A DNA stretch of 7,692 bases from Burkholderiaceae bacterium (GTDB lineage: Bacteria > Pseudomonadota > Gammaproteobacteria > Burkholderiales > Burkholderiaceae_D). Shown here one piece after another: positions 1 to 6,009 of the stretch; the stretch's first letter is position 1; each line of letters opens with the position of its first letter. The notes under the pieces are model-generated. The model had not been told where the DNA came from. It did not search any database and was given only the letters and a program-made list of their open reading frames with translations. A program made the position numbers and the translations under genes. Location of the stretch: contig JACMLV010000622.1 in the NCBI GenBank assembly GCA_014379395.1, positions 1-7,692 of the forward strand, read 5' to 3'.

Positions 1-2
1 CG

Positions 3-719
3 GCGCGCGCCGCCAAGGCCGGCGGCGCCGACGCCATCTCCCTGATCAACACGATCAATTCGATCACCTCGCTCGACCTGGACCGCATGATCGCGCGTCC
101 CATCGTCGGCGCCTTCAGCACCCACGGCGGCTATTGCGGCCCGGCGGTGAAACCGATCGCGCTCAACATGCTGGCCGAGATCGCGCGCGACCCGGCCACG
201 CACGGCTTGCCGTTGTCGGGCATCGGCGGCGTCGGCAACTGGCGCGACGCGGCCGAGTTCATCGCGCTCGGCGCCGGCTCGGTGCAGGTCTGCACGGCGG
301 CCATGCTGAACGGATTCCGGATCGTCGAGCAGATGAAGGACGGCCTGTCGCGCTGGATGGACGAGAAGGGCTTTAAAAACATCGCCGAATTCGCCGGCAT
401 GGCGGTGCCGAACACGACCGACTGGAAGAACCTGGACATGAATTACCAGGTCATCGCGCACATCGACCAGGCCAGCTGCATCGGCTGCGGGCGCTGCCAC
501 GTGGCCTGCGAGGACACCGCGCACCAGGCCGTCGCGCAGCTGATCGACGCCGCCGGCGCCCGGCGCTACGAGGTGATCGAGCAGGAGTGCGTCGGCTGCA
601 ATCTGTGCGAGATCACCTGCCCGGTACAGGGCTGCATCACGATGACGCCGCAGGACACCGGCAAGCCGTACATGAACTGGAGCGCCGACCCGCGCAATCC
701 GAAGGCGCAGGTCGGGTAG
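3..719 (+). CDS. preA: NAD-dependent dihydropyrimidine dehydrogenase subunit PreA, C-terminal part (5' end outside window)
   Basis: PreA is the FMN/Fe-S catalytic subunit that, with PreT, reduces uracil and thymine to their 5,6-dihydro forms in the cytoplasm, the first step of reductive pyrimidine degradation. The reading frame is open from base 3, so the ATG at 87 is internal and the gene starts upstream of the window; 238 residues remain. The first part is the end of a dihydroorotate-dehydrogenase-like TIM barrel: AGGADAISLINTINSI, the family signature THGGYCGPAVKPIALNM, and the FMN phosphate-binding segment GIGGVGNWRDAAEFIALGAG. A ferredoxin-like tail follows with two 4Fe-4S motifs, CIGCGRCHVAC (about 478-510) and CVGCNLCEITCP (about 589-624). 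The catalytic Cys loop of the family should lie upstream and cannot be seen. It heads an operon with the permease, hydantoinase and amidohydrolase downstream. The TAG stop lies at the edge of a small palindromic repeat. The family call is very secure; pyrimidine rather than another substrate is inferred from the neighbours. Confidence 0.95.
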   Translation, partial: ARAAKAGGADAISLINTINSITSLDLDRMIARPIVGAFSTHGGYCGPAVKPIALNMLAEIARDPATHGLPLSGIGGVGNWRDAAEFIALGAGSVQVCTAAMLNGFRIVEQMKDGLSRWMDEKGFKNIAEFAGMAVPNTTDWKNLDMNYQVIAHIDQASCIGCGRCHVACEDTAHQAVAQLIDAAGARRYEVIEQECVGCNLCEITCPVQGCITMTPQDTGKPYMNWSADPRNPKAQVG

Positions 720-720
720 G

Positions 721-740
721 GTGGGCATGGCGATGCCCAC
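721..740. repeat. REP-like palindrome just after the preA stop
   Basis: A perfect 8-bp inverted repeat, GTGGGCAT (721-728) and ATGCCCAC (733-740), has a 4-base loop GGCG and begins two bases after the preA stop codon. With its flanks it reads GTAGGGTGGGCAT...ATGCCCACGCG. To my recollection this resembles dispersed REP-like palindromes in GC-rich proteobacteria, but I cannot count copies here. No T-run follows, so a classical intrinsic terminator is unlikely. The transcript would form a short stem between preA and the permease gene, which could protect the upstream mRNA or weaken read-through. The rest of this 65-bp gap holds only the permease ribosome-binding site. Confidence 0.6.
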
Positions 741-774
741 GCGGGATGCGGCACCACGGATCGCGTCATCGATT

Positions 775-780
775 GGAGAG
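775..780 (+). promoter_or_regulatory. Ribosome-binding site that fixes the GTG start of the permease
   Basis: GGAGAG at 775-780 lies 4 bases before GTG at 785. This supports GTG as the start instead of the upstream in-frame ATG at 587, which would lie inside preA and add 66 residues of low-complexity, out-of-frame preA sequence. The protein from GTG begins with the usual short hydrophilic NCS1 N-terminus (LWNADLAPT). Confidence 0.75.
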
Positions 781-784
781 AACT

Positions 785-2269
785 GTGAACCTTGAGCCGT
801 CCGCCAGTTCCGGCCTGTGGAACGCCGATCTGGCGCCCACCACGGCCGCCCAGCGCACCTGGCGCTGGTATCACTTCGCCGCGCTGTGGGTCGGGATGGT
901 GATGTGCATCCCGGCCTACACGCTGTCGGCCAGCCTGATCGACAGCGGCATGTCGGGCCACCAAGCGGTGCTGACGGTGTTCCTGGCGAACGCGATCGTG
1001 CTGCTGCCGATGCTGTTGATCGGCCACGCCGGCGCCAAGTACGGCATCCCCTACGCGGTGCTGGCGCGGGCCTCGTTCGGCACGACCGGCGCGCGCCTGC
1101 CGGCGCTGATGCGGGCCATCGTCGCCTGCGGCTGGTACGGCATCCAGACCTGGTTCGGCGGCCAGATGATTTACACGCTGCTCGGCGTGCTGCTCGGGCA
1201 CGAGCTGGGCGGCGAAAAAATCGCCGGCCTCGGCATCAACGCCAGCCAGGGGCTGTGCTTCCTGGCCTTCTGGGCGATCCAGTTCTGGTACATCCTGCAC
1301 GGCATGGAATCGATCCGCAAACTGGAAACCTATACCGCGCCGCTCAAGATCGTGATCTGCTTCGTGCTTCTCGGCTGGGCCTACAACCGCGCCGGCGGCT
1401 TTGGCCCGCTGCTCGACCAGCCGTCCCAGTTCATCGAGGGCGGCAAGAAGGCCGGCCAGTTCTGGGCCGTGTTCTGGCCGTCGCTCACCGCGATGGTCGG
1501 CTTCTGGGCCACTTTGGCGCTCAACATCCCGGACTTCACCCGCTTCGCCAAGTCGCAGCGCGACCAGGTGCTGGGCCAGTCGCTCGGCCTGCCGGTGCCG
1601 ATGGGATTGCTGGCCATGCTGGCCGTGATCGTCACCTCGGCCTCGGTGGTCTTGTATGGCAAGGCGATCTGGGACCCGGTCGACCTGGCCAGCCGCATGA
1701 CCGGCGCGGCCGTGCTGGTGGCGCTGATCATCCTGTTGATCGACACCGTCAGCGTCAACCTGGCCGCCAACCTGGTCGGCCCGGCCTACGATTTCTCGTC
1801 GTTGGCGCCCAAGCGCATCTCGTACCGCGGCGGCGGTTGCCTGACGGCCGTGATCGCGATCGCGATGATGCCGTGGAAGCTGCTCGAATCGACCCAGGGC
1901 TATATCTTCACCTGGCTGATCGGCTACTCGGCCCTGCTCGGGCCGATCGCCGGCATCCTGATCGTCGACTACTACCTGATCCGCAAGACCGAACTCGACG
2001 TCGACCAGCTGTACCGCGCCGACGGCGACTATTCGTACTGCAAAGGCTGGAACGGCGCCGCGCTGGCGGCCTTCGCGGCCGGCGTGCTGCCGAATATCCC
2101 GGGCTTCCTGAACGCGGCCTTCCCGCAGTCGTTCGGCGGCGTGGCCGACACTTTGAAAACGATTTATACCTATGCCTGGTTCGTCGGAATCGCGATTTCG
2201 GCGCTGGTGTATGGCTTGATGATGAAGGGCCGGCCCATGCCCGCACTGCGCGCGGCGGCCCGGCCCTGA
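785..2269 (+). CDS. NCS1-family nucleobase/hydantoin permease
   Basis: A 494-residue integral membrane protein of the nucleobase:cation symporter-1 family, which moves uracil, cytosine, allantoin or hydantoins across the inner membrane with H+ or Na+. The N-terminus LWNADLAPTTAAQRTW followed by HFAALWVGM is the classic family opening; about twelve hydrophobic segments follow, ending in a short basic tail. Family landmarks include GIQTWFGGQ (W123 and Q127, corresponding by motif to the substrate-stacking Trp and its neighbouring Gln in TM3 of Mhp1), FWATLALNIPDFTRF (W241 in TM6, near the second stacking Trp) and NLAANLVGPAYDFSSLAPKR (from N325, TM8 region). The length is normal for the family. 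It lies 65 bp after preA and 20 bp before the hydantoinase gene, so it probably imports the substrate of this pathway. Uracil or thymine is the likeliest cargo given PreA, but hydantoin or dihydropyrimidine cannot be excluded from sequence. No separate promoter is visible. Confidence 0.9.
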   Translation: MNLEPSASSGLWNADLAPTTAAQRTWRWYHFAALWVGMVMCIPAYTLSASLIDSGMSGHQAVLTVFLANAIVLLPMLLIGHAGAKYGIPYAVLARASFGTTGARLPALMRAIVACGWYGIQTWFGGQMIYTLLGVLLGHELGGEKIAGLGINASQGLCFLAFWAIQFWYILHGMESIRKLETYTAPLKIVICFVLLGWAYNRAGGFGPLLDQPSQFIEGGKKAGQFWAVFWPSLTAMVGFWATLALNIPDFTRFAKSQRDQVLGQSLGLPVPMGLLAMLAVIVTSASVVLYGKAIWDPVDLASRMTGAAVLVALIILLIDTVSVNLAANLVGPAYDFSSLAPKRISYRGGGCLTAVIAIAMMPWKLLESTQGYIFTWLIGYSALLGPIAGILIVDYYLIRKTELDVDQLYRADGDYSYCKGWNGAALAAFAAGVLPNIPGFLNAAFPQSFGGVADTLKTIYTYAWFVGIAISALVYGLMMKGRPMPALRAAARP

Positions 2270-2289
2270 CCCGATTCTAGGAGAAGCAG

Positions 2290-3678
2290 ATGACTACCAT
2301 TATTCGCGGCGGCACCGTCGTCAACGCGGACCGTGCCTTTCGCGCCGATGTGCTGTGTTCGGACGGGCGCATCGTCGCCGTCGGCGAGAACCTGGAGGCG
2401 CCGGCCGGCGCGCGCGTGATCGACGCCGGCGGCCAGTACGTGATGCCGGGCGGGATCGACACCCACACCCACATGAACCTGCCGTTCATGGGCACCGTCA
2501 CCGCCGACGATTTCTTCACCGGCACGGCGGCCGGTCTGGCTGGCGGCACCACCACCATCATGGATTTCGTGATTCCGAATCCGAAGCAGTCGCTGCTGGA
2601 GGCCTACCACCAATGGCGCGGCTGGGCCGAAAAATCGGCCGGCGACTACACCTTCCACGTCGCCGTCACCTGGTGGGACGACAGCGTGCACGCCGAGATG
2701 GGCACGCTGGTGCGCGAGCATGGCGTCAACAGCTTCAAGCATTTCATGGCGTATAAGAACGCGATCATGGCCGACGACGAGGTGCTGATCAAGAGCTTTA
2801 CGCGCGCGCTGGAATTGGGCGCGCTGCCGACCGTGCACGCCGAGAACGGCGAGCTGGTGTTCCAGCTGCAGCAGGATCTGCTCAAAAAAGGCGTCACCGG
2901 CCCGGCCGCGCATCCGCTGTCGCGCCCGCCGGCTGTGGAGGCCGAGGCGGCCAACCGCGCCATCGCCATCGCCAACGTGCTGAACACGCCGGTGTATATC
3001 GTGCACGTCTCGTGCGAAGAGTCGCTGGCGGCGATCGCGCGCGCGCGCGCCAACGGCCAGCGCGTCTACGGCGAGGCGCTGGCCGGCCACCTGGCGATCG
3101 ATGACAGCGTGTACCGAAGCGAGGACGCGGCCTTCGCCGCCGCCCACGTCATGAGCCCGCCGTTTCGGGCCAAGCACCATCAGGCCGCGCTGTGGCGCGG
3201 TCTGCAAGGGGGCAATCTGCACACCACCGCGACCGACCACTGCACCTTTTGCGCCGAGCAGAAGGCGGCCTCCGATTTCACCCGCATTCCGAACGGTTGC
3301 GGCGGGGTCGAGGAGCGCATGGCGATCGTGTGGGACGAGGGCGTCAACACGGGCCGGATCACGCCGATGGAGTTCGTGCGCGTGACCTCGGCCAACGCGG
3401 CGCAGATTTTCAATATGTATCCGCGCAAGGGGGTGATCGCCCCCGGTTCCGACGCCGACATCGTGGTCTGGGACCCGGAGGGCACGCGCACGATTTCGGC
3501 CAAGACCCAGTTCGCCAAGGGCGGCTTCAACGTGTTCGAGGGGCGCACCGTGCGCGGCGTGCCGAGCGTGACGGTGGCCGGCGGCAATGTGGTGTTCGAG
3601 CGCGGCCAGCTGATGGCGCAGCCGGGCGCCGGGCGCTATATCGACCGGCCGGCGTTCGCGTCGGTGTCGGCGCGCTGA
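2290..3678 (+). CDS. hydA: Dihydropyrimidinase / D-hydantoinase
   Basis: A cytoplasmic cyclic amidohydrolase of 462 residues that opens 5,6-dihydrouracil to N-carbamoyl-beta-alanine (and dihydrothymine to its methyl homologue), the second step of reductive pyrimidine degradation; the family often also opens 5-substituted hydantoins. All expected binuclear metal-site residues are visible: H59 and H61 (GGIDTHTH), the carboxylated lysine K150 and catalytic Y155 (SFKHFMAYK), H183 (TVHAENGE), H239 (IVHVSCE) and D316 (TATDH). The numbering nearly matches that of characterised bacterial hydantoinases, so the start is well placed. ATG at 2290 is preceded by AGGAGA at 2279-2284. The beta-sandwich subdomain is formed by both ends (MTTIIRGGTVV at the start; ADIVVWDPEGTRTIS near the end). 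It lies 20 bp after the permease and 23 bp before the amidohydrolase, in one operon. Allantoinase is a related alternative, but the neighbours favour dihydropyrimidinase. Confidence 0.95.
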   Translation: MTTIIRGGTVVNADRAFRADVLCSDGRIVAVGENLEAPAGARVIDAGGQYVMPGGIDTHTHMNLPFMGTVTADDFFTGTAAGLAGGTTTIMDFVIPNPKQSLLEAYHQWRGWAEKSAGDYTFHVAVTWWDDSVHAEMGTLVREHGVNSFKHFMAYKNAIMADDEVLIKSFTRALELGALPTVHAENGELVFQLQQDLLKKGVTGPAAHPLSRPPAVEAEAANRAIAIANVLNTPVYIVHVSCEESLAAIARARANGQRVYGEALAGHLAIDDSVYRSEDAAFAAAHVMSPPFRAKHHQAALWRGLQGGNLHTTATDHCTFCAEQKAASDFTRIPNGCGGVEERMAIVWDEGVNTGRITPMEFVRVTSANAAQIFNMYPRKGVIAPGSDADIVVWDPEGTRTISAKTQFAKGGFNVFEGRTVRGVPSVTVAGGNVVFERGQLMAQPGAGRYIDRPAFASVSAR

Positions 3679-3701
3679 TGCATTAGACAAGGAGTAGAAA
3701 A

Positions 3702-4937
3702 ATGAATCAATTGCGAGTCAATGGCGGCCGTCTGTGGGACGCGCTGATGGAGCTGGCCAAGATCGGCGCCACGCCGAAGGGCGGCGTCAAGCGCCTGACG
3801 CTGACGGACCTCGATAAGCAGGGCCGCGACCTGGTGGTCGGCTGGGGCCGCGATGCCGGCCTGGCGGTCACGGTCGACCAGATCGGCAATGTGTTCATGC
3901 GGCGCGACGGGGTCGACAACTCCCTGCCGCCGGTGGTCACCGGCAGCCATATCGACACCCAGCCGACCGGCGGCAAGTTCGACGGCAACTACGGCGTGCT
4001 GGCCGGGCTGGAAGTGATCCGCACGCTCAACGAGCACAATGTCCGCACGCAGGCGCCGATCGAGGTCGCGTTCTGGACCAACGAGGAAGGCTCGCGCTTC
4101 GTGCCGGTGATGATGGGCTCGGGCGTGTTTTGCGGCGCCTTCAGCCTGGAGTCGGCCTACGCCGCGCGCGACACCGAGGGCAAGACGGTGGGCGAGGAGT
4201 TGGCGCGCATCGGCTATCTGGGCGACCAAGTGCCGGGGCGGCATCCGATCGGCGCCTATTTCGAGGCGCATATCGAGCAGGGTCCGGTGCTCGAGGACGC
4301 CGGCAAGGTGATCGGCGTGGTGCCGGCCGTGATGGGTCTGAGCTGGTATGACTGCGTGGTCAGCGGCATGGAGGCGCACGCCGGGCCGACGCCGATGGGC
4401 TTGCGCAAGGACGCGCTGCAAGTGGCCACCGGCATCATGCAGGAGGTGGTCAAGATCGCCAACCGCTACCCGCCATACGGGCGCGGCACGGTCGGCATGG
4501 TGCAGGTGTTCCCGAACAGCCGCAACGTGATTCCGGGCGAGGTCAAGTTCAGCATCGACCTGCGCAACGTCAGCGACGCGCTGCTCGACACGATGCACGA
4601 GGAGATGCTGGCCTTCGTCGAGCAAACCCGGGTCGGCAGCGGCCTGGCGATCAGCGTCGAGCGCGTCTCCTACTATCCGCCGTGTCCGTTCCATCCGGAT
4701 TGCGTCGACGCCGTGCGCGGCGCCACCGCGCGGCTCGGCTATTCGACGATGGACGTGGTGTCGGGCGCCGGCCATGACGCGATCTATGCGGCGCGCTTGG
4801 CGCCGGCCGGCATGATCTTCGTGCCGTGCAAGGACGGCATCAGCCACAACGAGATCGAGGACGCCAAGCCCGAGCATCTGGAAGCTGGCTGCAACGTGCT
4901 GCTGCATGCGATGCTGGAGCGCGCCGTGGTGGTGTAG
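3702..4937 (+). CDS. M20-family Zn amidohydrolase, probable beta-ureidopropionase (N-carbamoyl-beta-alanine amidohydrolase)
   Basis: A 411-residue dinuclear-metal amidohydrolase of the allantoate amidohydrolase/L-carbamoylase/beta-ureidopropionase group, expected to hydrolyse N-carbamoyl-beta-alanine to beta-alanine, CO2 and NH3, the third step of the pathway. Visible active-site features are H83 and D94 (GSHIDTQPTGGKFDG), the E128-E129 pair (TNEEGSRF; general base plus metal ligand), H190 (EAHIEQGP), H226 (EAHAGPTPM, lid domain), N275 and R288 (RNVIPGE and IDLRN; the sites that hold the substrate carboxylate in this family), and H382 (GISHNE). Length is normal. The ATG at 3702 has AAGGAG at 3689-3694. 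The gene directly follows the hydantoinase by 23 bp. A hydantoinase-carbamoylase pair alone could also process hydantoins into L-amino acids, but preA upstream points to pyrimidine breakdown. No clear terminator follows the TAG. Confidence 0.9.
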   Translation: MNQLRVNGGRLWDALMELAKIGATPKGGVKRLTLTDLDKQGRDLVVGWGRDAGLAVTVDQIGNVFMRRDGVDNSLPPVVTGSHIDTQPTGGKFDGNYGVLAGLEVIRTLNEHNVRTQAPIEVAFWTNEEGSRFVPVMMGSGVFCGAFSLESAYAARDTEGKTVGEELARIGYLGDQVPGRHPIGAYFEAHIEQGPVLEDAGKVIGVVPAVMGLSWYDCVVSGMEAHAGPTPMGLRKDALQVATGIMQEVVKIANRYPPYGRGTVGMVQVFPNSRNVIPGEVKFSIDLRNVSDALLDTMHEEMLAFVEQTRVGSGLAISVERVSYYPPCPFHPDCVDAVRGATARLGYSTMDVVSGAGHDAIYAARLAPAGMIFVPCKDGISHNEIEDAKPEHLEAGCNVLLHAMLERAVVV

Positions 4938-5021
4938 CGCTGTTCGGCCCATCGCTGCCCGGCTTGCTCCCGGCGCGCGCTTGCGTCAGGCGGCATCGGC
5001 AAGGCCTCGTCTGACTACACT
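4938..5021 (+). other. Gap between the pyrimidine operon and the Rpn-family gene
   Basis: This GC-rich stretch separates the amidohydrolase stop from the palindrome before the next gene. I find no stem-loop followed by a T-run, so no intrinsic terminator can be called. A weak sigma70-like -10 candidate, TACACT at 5016-5021, sits immediately before the palindrome, but nothing resembling TTGACA lies at the right distance (4993-4998 reads GCATCG). A promoter for the Rpn-family gene is therefore only suggested. Confidence 0.35.
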
Positions 5022-5052
5022 GGATGGCTGACGCGCTCCGCGAAAGCCATCC
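5022..5052 (+). repeat. 31-nt interrupted palindrome ending at the Rpn-family start codon
   Basis: The arms GGATGGCT (5022-5029) and AGCCATCC (5045-5052) are perfectly complementary. Inside them, CGCG (5032-5035) and CGCG (5039-5042) pair around a CTC loop, leaving a symmetrical two-by-two internal loop (GA against AA). The right arm ends on the base before the ATG at 5053 and occupies the position where a Shine-Dalgarno sequence would be; none is visible. As RNA the hairpin could hide the start from ribosomes. As DNA it could be an operator, or the edge of a dispersed palindromic repeat. Which of these applies cannot be told from one copy. Confidence 0.6.
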
Positions 5053-6000
5053 ATGCCACTGCCAATCGACGCTTACGACACGCCCTGGAAAGAGGCGGTC
5101 AGCCGCTACTTTCCCGAGTTCATGGCGTTCTATTTTTCAGACGCGCACGCGGCCATCGACTGGGGCCAGCCCTACATCTTTCTTGACAAGGAACTGGCCC
5201 AGGTGGTGCAGGACGCCGAGCTGGGCAAGCGCCTGGCCGACCAACTGGTGCAGGTCGCCACCCTATCCGGCGGACAGGAATGGGTGCTGGTGCATATCGA
5301 GGTGCAGGGCGGGCGCGACAGCGGCTTCGCCGAGCGCATCTTCACCTACAACTACCGGCTCTACGACCGCTACCGGCGTCCGGTCGCCAGCCTGGCGCTG
5401 CTGGCCGACAAGGGCGCGAAATGGCGTCCGACCGGGTTCGGCTATCGATTGTTCGGCTGCGCCATGCGGCTTGATTTTCCAGTGGTGAAACTAAGCGATT
5501 ACGCGGGCCGGATCGAGGAATTGCTGCTCGATCCCAACCCGTTCGCGCTGGTCACCGCAGCCCATCTCCTGACCCAGAAAAGCCGGCGCGACACGACCGC
5601 GCGCGGCGCCGCGAAATGGCGCCTGGCGCGCCTGCTGTATCAGCGAAACTGGGACAAACAACGTATCATCGACCTGTTTTCTGTCATCGACTGGATGATG
5701 CGCCTGCCGGCCGATTTGGAGGCCGAACTATGGCGCGACATCCAAGAGTGGGAAAGGAGCGACACCATGCCTTACGTGACATCTGTGGAACGCATCGGCC
5801 TCGAACGTGGGCTGAAACTTGGCCGCGAGGAAGGACGGCAAGAAGGGCAATCTCTTTTGCTGGCACGGCAACTGACTAAGCGATTCGGCCCTTTGCCCGA
5901 GCATATTCAGCAGCGTCTGGCACAAGCTAGCGCCGTCCAGCTGGAAATGTGGGCTGAGGCCGTGCTTGATGCTTCTAAGCTGAGCGACGTGTTCGGTTGA
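5053..6000 (+). CDS. Rpn/YhgA-like PD-(D/E)XK nuclease-family protein with DUF4351-type C-terminus
   Basis: A 315-residue soluble protein of the Rpn (recombination-promoting nuclease, 'transposase_31-like') group; characterised E. coli members are DNA endonucleases that raise RecA-independent recombination. The N-terminus is typical of the family (YDTPWKEAVSRYFPEFMAFYF, then DWGQPYIFLDKEL). The restriction-nuclease-like core is visible as D63 (ADQLVQV) and the E83-x-Q85 motif in VLVHIEVQG, followed by FTYNYRLYDRY and WRPTGFGYRLFGC. A charged, degenerate linker (about 246-266, ERIGLERGLKLGREEG) leads to a DUF4351-like tail (about 267-315, ARQLTKRFGPLP...VLDASKLSDVFG). The frame is intact. No Shine-Dalgarno is visible before the ATG, which directly follows a palindrome. 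GC is locally low: 28 of 60 bases at 5641-5700, against 41 of 60 at 4261-4320. This fits a gene acquired separately from the metabolic operon. Its role here is unknown, and it has no obvious link to pyrimidine breakdown. Confidence 0.88.
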   Translation: MPLPIDAYDTPWKEAVSRYFPEFMAFYFSDAHAAIDWGQPYIFLDKELAQVVQDAELGKRLADQLVQVATLSGGQEWVLVHIEVQGGRDSGFAERIFTYNYRLYDRYRRPVASLALLADKGAKWRPTGFGYRLFGCAMRLDFPVVKLSDYAGRIEELLLDPNPFALVTAAHLLTQKSRRDTTARGAAKWRLARLLYQRNWDKQRIIDLFSVIDWMMRLPADLEAELWRDIQEWERSDTMPYVTSVERIGLERGLKLGREEGRQEGQSLLLARQLTKRFGPLPEHIQQRLAQASAVQLEMWAEAVLDASKLSDVFG

Positions 6001-6009
6001 TGTGGTAAT

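Noticed and set aside
587..784. Upstream ATG extension of the permease frame
   Set aside because: It would overlap the end of preA and add a non-homologous N-terminus; GTG at 785 has a good ribosome-binding site and the family-typical beginning.
817..2280. 487-codon open frame on the plus strand in another frame of the permease gene
   Set aside because: It is arginine- and proline-rich with no membrane segments; the overlapping frame is a full NCS1 permease with a ribosome-binding site.
2170..3690. 506-codon open frame on the minus strand opposite the hydantoinase gene
   Set aside because: It is rich in His, Arg, Ala and Gly with no domain pattern, and it is exactly antisense to a gene with all metal ligands intact; it is a GC-bias shadow.
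3636..4952. 438-codon open frame on the minus strand opposite the amidohydrolase gene
   Set aside because: It has the same low-complexity His/Arg/Ala composition and no recognisable motif, while the plus-strand gene is clearly real.
4938..5021. Intrinsic terminator after the pyrimidine operon
   Set aside because: Only a weak 4-bp CCGG self-pairing was found and no T-run follows it.
5024..5488. 154-codon frame starting in the palindrome and overlapping the Rpn-family gene
   Set aside because: It is out of frame with a well-recognised protein and is Ser/Thr/Arg-rich, without any motif.
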